Origin: Planctomyces sp. SH-PL62
Lineage (GTDB): Bacteria; Planctomycetota; Planctomycetia; Planctomycetales; Planctomycetaceae
Direction: 5' to 3'
Assembly: GCA_945893045.1 (NCBI GenBank)
Contig: CAMDEA010000010.1
Location: 22,705-86,704 of the forward strand
Length of the DNA: 64,000 nucleotides
Shown here piece by piece: positions 63,068 through 64,000 of this stretch. The notes beneath the pieces were generated by a model, which did not search any database, had not been told where the DNA came from, and saw nothing but the letters and a program-made list of their open reading frames with translations. Position 1 is the stretch's first letter; every line of letters begins with the position of its first letter. Made by a program: the position numbers and the translations under genes.

Positions 63068-63099
63068 TGAATCGTGGTGGTTGTCACGGCTGTTCCCTT

Positions 63100-63948
63100 T
63101 CACGCGGTCGTGCGATTCCCGACGAATCCTTCAAGCAACATCACGGCCAACAGGGCACACGCGGCCCAGTGCCAAACTTCGTCTTGCTGAAATTCAACGT
63201 GACCCGCATCGGCAAGCTGACTCGCCGCTGCACCGTCCTCGTCCACGAACTTCACCGCAAAGCGATCTTCAAACTCTTGCCGAGTGCAGCGATCCGTGTC
63301 CGACTCGCGCGGACTGACGTTGATGATTTCAGCGTACCGCTCGAACTGCGCGACGCCAGGGCTCTGCTGTTCTGCCCCCTCGCCCCTCTCAACATCCACC
63401 AGCCGAGTTCGCACTCGACCACCTTCTGTCAGCCCGACCTCGTAGCCCAGCAGTTGATGCACCAGCGGCAGGAACAGTCGGCCGCGAGACCAATCACTCC
63501 AATCGCGTCCGCACGAGACTGTGACCCACAAGACCGTGCCGTCGCCGACTCGGCGCTCGAGGACGGCCGGATCGCCGGTGCCGAATTCCATCAAGACCTT
63601 CGCGTCGGACGACGGAACCAGATGCGTGTAAGCCGCGAAGATCAATCGTCGCAGATCGCCGTGCTGTGGATCGCTCAGCGGTTGAAACACCGGATGCGAT
63701 TCGTCCCACTTGGTCAGACGCCACGGCAAATCGACCGTGACTTTCGGCTCGCCAATGGTGCCGACGCTCAGCCCGGCATCGGACAACGCCACACAACTTT
63801 TCGCGGAGACGTTGTCACCGGTGAAAATCAACAGACCACCGCCGCTTTTGACGAACGGGGTGTGCCCAGAGATATTGGCGGTGTTAAGTTTTTGTGGTGT
63901 CGCAAGTTGACCAATAGGGTTGCCATTGATTGCTGTCGCGGAGGTTGG
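63100..63948 (-). CDS. C-terminal part of a BatA/VWA-cluster membrane protein, 5' end disrupted
   Basis: The minus-strand frame is open from an in-frame TGA (63949-63951) to the stop at 63100, about 282 codons. VKSGGGLLIFTGDNV, SWSDWSRGRLFLPLVHQLLG-like text (the real segment is DWSDWSRGRLFLPLVHQLLG) and a final helix WHWAACALLAVMLLEGFVGN are the C-terminal signature of planctomycete BatA-type proteins of 700-800 aa encoded before the DUF4175 gene. The N-terminal helix pair and VWA-like part that should precede GGGLLIF are absent: the frame stops within 45 residues, so the gene is truncated, frameshifted or interrupted near the window edge. Confidence 0.7.
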   Translation of the reverse strand, partial: PTSATAINGNPIGQLATPQKLNTANISGHTPFVKSGGGLLIFTGDNVSAKSCVALSDAGLSVGTIGEPKVTVDLPWRLTKWDESHPVFQPLSDPQHGDLRRLIFAAYTHLVPSSDAKVLMEFGTGDPAVLERRVGDGTVLWVTVSCGRDWSDWSRGRLFLPLVHQLLGYEVGLTEGGRVRTRLVDVERGEGAEQQSPGVAQFERYAEIINVSPRESDTDRCTRQEFEDRFAVKFVDEDGAAASQLADAGHVEFQQDEVWHWAACALLAVMLLEGFVGNRTTA

Positions 63949-64000
63949 TCAGGGCGGAGACGGATTCGGCGTTGCGGAGATTCCAACGAGCACCAGAGCG
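63884..64000 (-). other. Partial ORF at the window edge, unidentified
   Basis: A minus-strand frame runs off the right edge and ends at TAA 63884-63886. Its last 38 residues include RNAESVSALTNLRDSNQWQP and end CDTTKT. It overlaps the disrupted start of the BatA-like gene in another frame and may be the end of an inserted gene. Identity unknown. Confidence 0.35.

Overview
The window is about 64 kb of GC-rich bacterial DNA and almost certainly comes from a member of the Planctomycetota. The evidence is a DUF1501 tail, a DUF1549/DUF1553 (PSD1-type) cytochrome-like protein, a DUF1583 giant secreted protein, a zinc-ribbon Ser/Thr kinase fused to WD40 repeats, a BlaI/M56 pair, Tat-exported Gfo/Idh/MocA and ceramidase-like proteins, and many palindromic intergenic elements. 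No rRNA, tRNA or CRISPR array was seen.

Left part (1-27 kb): mostly metabolic and housekeeping genes on both strands. There is the end of a DUF1501 gene; arginine decarboxylase followed by agmatinase (arginine to agmatine to putrescine); an M14-type aspartoacylase-like deacylase, an HpaI-type aldolase and a Gfo/Idh oxidoreductase. These are followed by pyrE, the DUF1549/DUF1553 protein, an aldose-1-epimerase lipoprotein, a coiled-coil protein, alanine dehydrogenase, a YfhO-like membrane protein and a ParE-type toxin-antitoxin pair. Further right are a Tat-exported ceramidase-like protein, a small ORF/aspartic-protease pair, a Tat-exported oxidoreductase, the kinase-WD40 protein, an FKBP prolyl isomerase and a CsbD-like protein.

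Right part (27.2-64 kb): every convincing gene lies on the minus strand, closely packed and often joined by ATGA/GTGA/TAATG overlaps, ending in a strong intrinsic terminator at 27168-27221. Its core is an array of 18 paralogous exported proteins of about 275-300 aa. I recognise no named family for them. They share an N-terminal block (P-[IV]-L-R-[WY]-x-N-P ... W-x-x-x-G-R-P), often H-E-F-x-S-L, and a C-terminal block (E-L-R-L-L-x-x-P-[LV]-Y-R-Y ... D-G-A-[LI]-F-x-F-x-x-G-T-[DN]-P-E ... L-E-A). Embedded among them are a VWA/GATase-like membrane protein, a DUF4175-like protein, a coiled-coil secreted protein, a methyltransferase, a small four-helix membrane protein, a protein with about nine EF-hand loops and a TolB-like propeller, a 1924-residue DUF1583 protein, a BlaI-type repressor, an M56 (BlaR1-like) sensor carrying WD40 repeats, and finally a C13/caspase-like protein whose nucleophile cysteine appears to be missing.

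A 19-bp near-palindrome (core AGACA-N3-TGTCT) occurs identically upstream of the BlaI gene and upstream of paralog 7, in two of the larger gaps in the cluster. The simplest reading is that an M56/BlaI circuit controls this secreted-protein array. That is inference, but it can be tested.

A second layer is a set of about 18 palindromic elements with arms of about 20-45 bp, often with GTAG...CTAC ends. Many lie at gene ends and supply the stop codon of the neighbouring gene. At least seven lie in frame inside coding sequences, as Rickettsia palindromic elements do. One 50-bp element is present twice with identical sequence, once inside a gene and once between genes.
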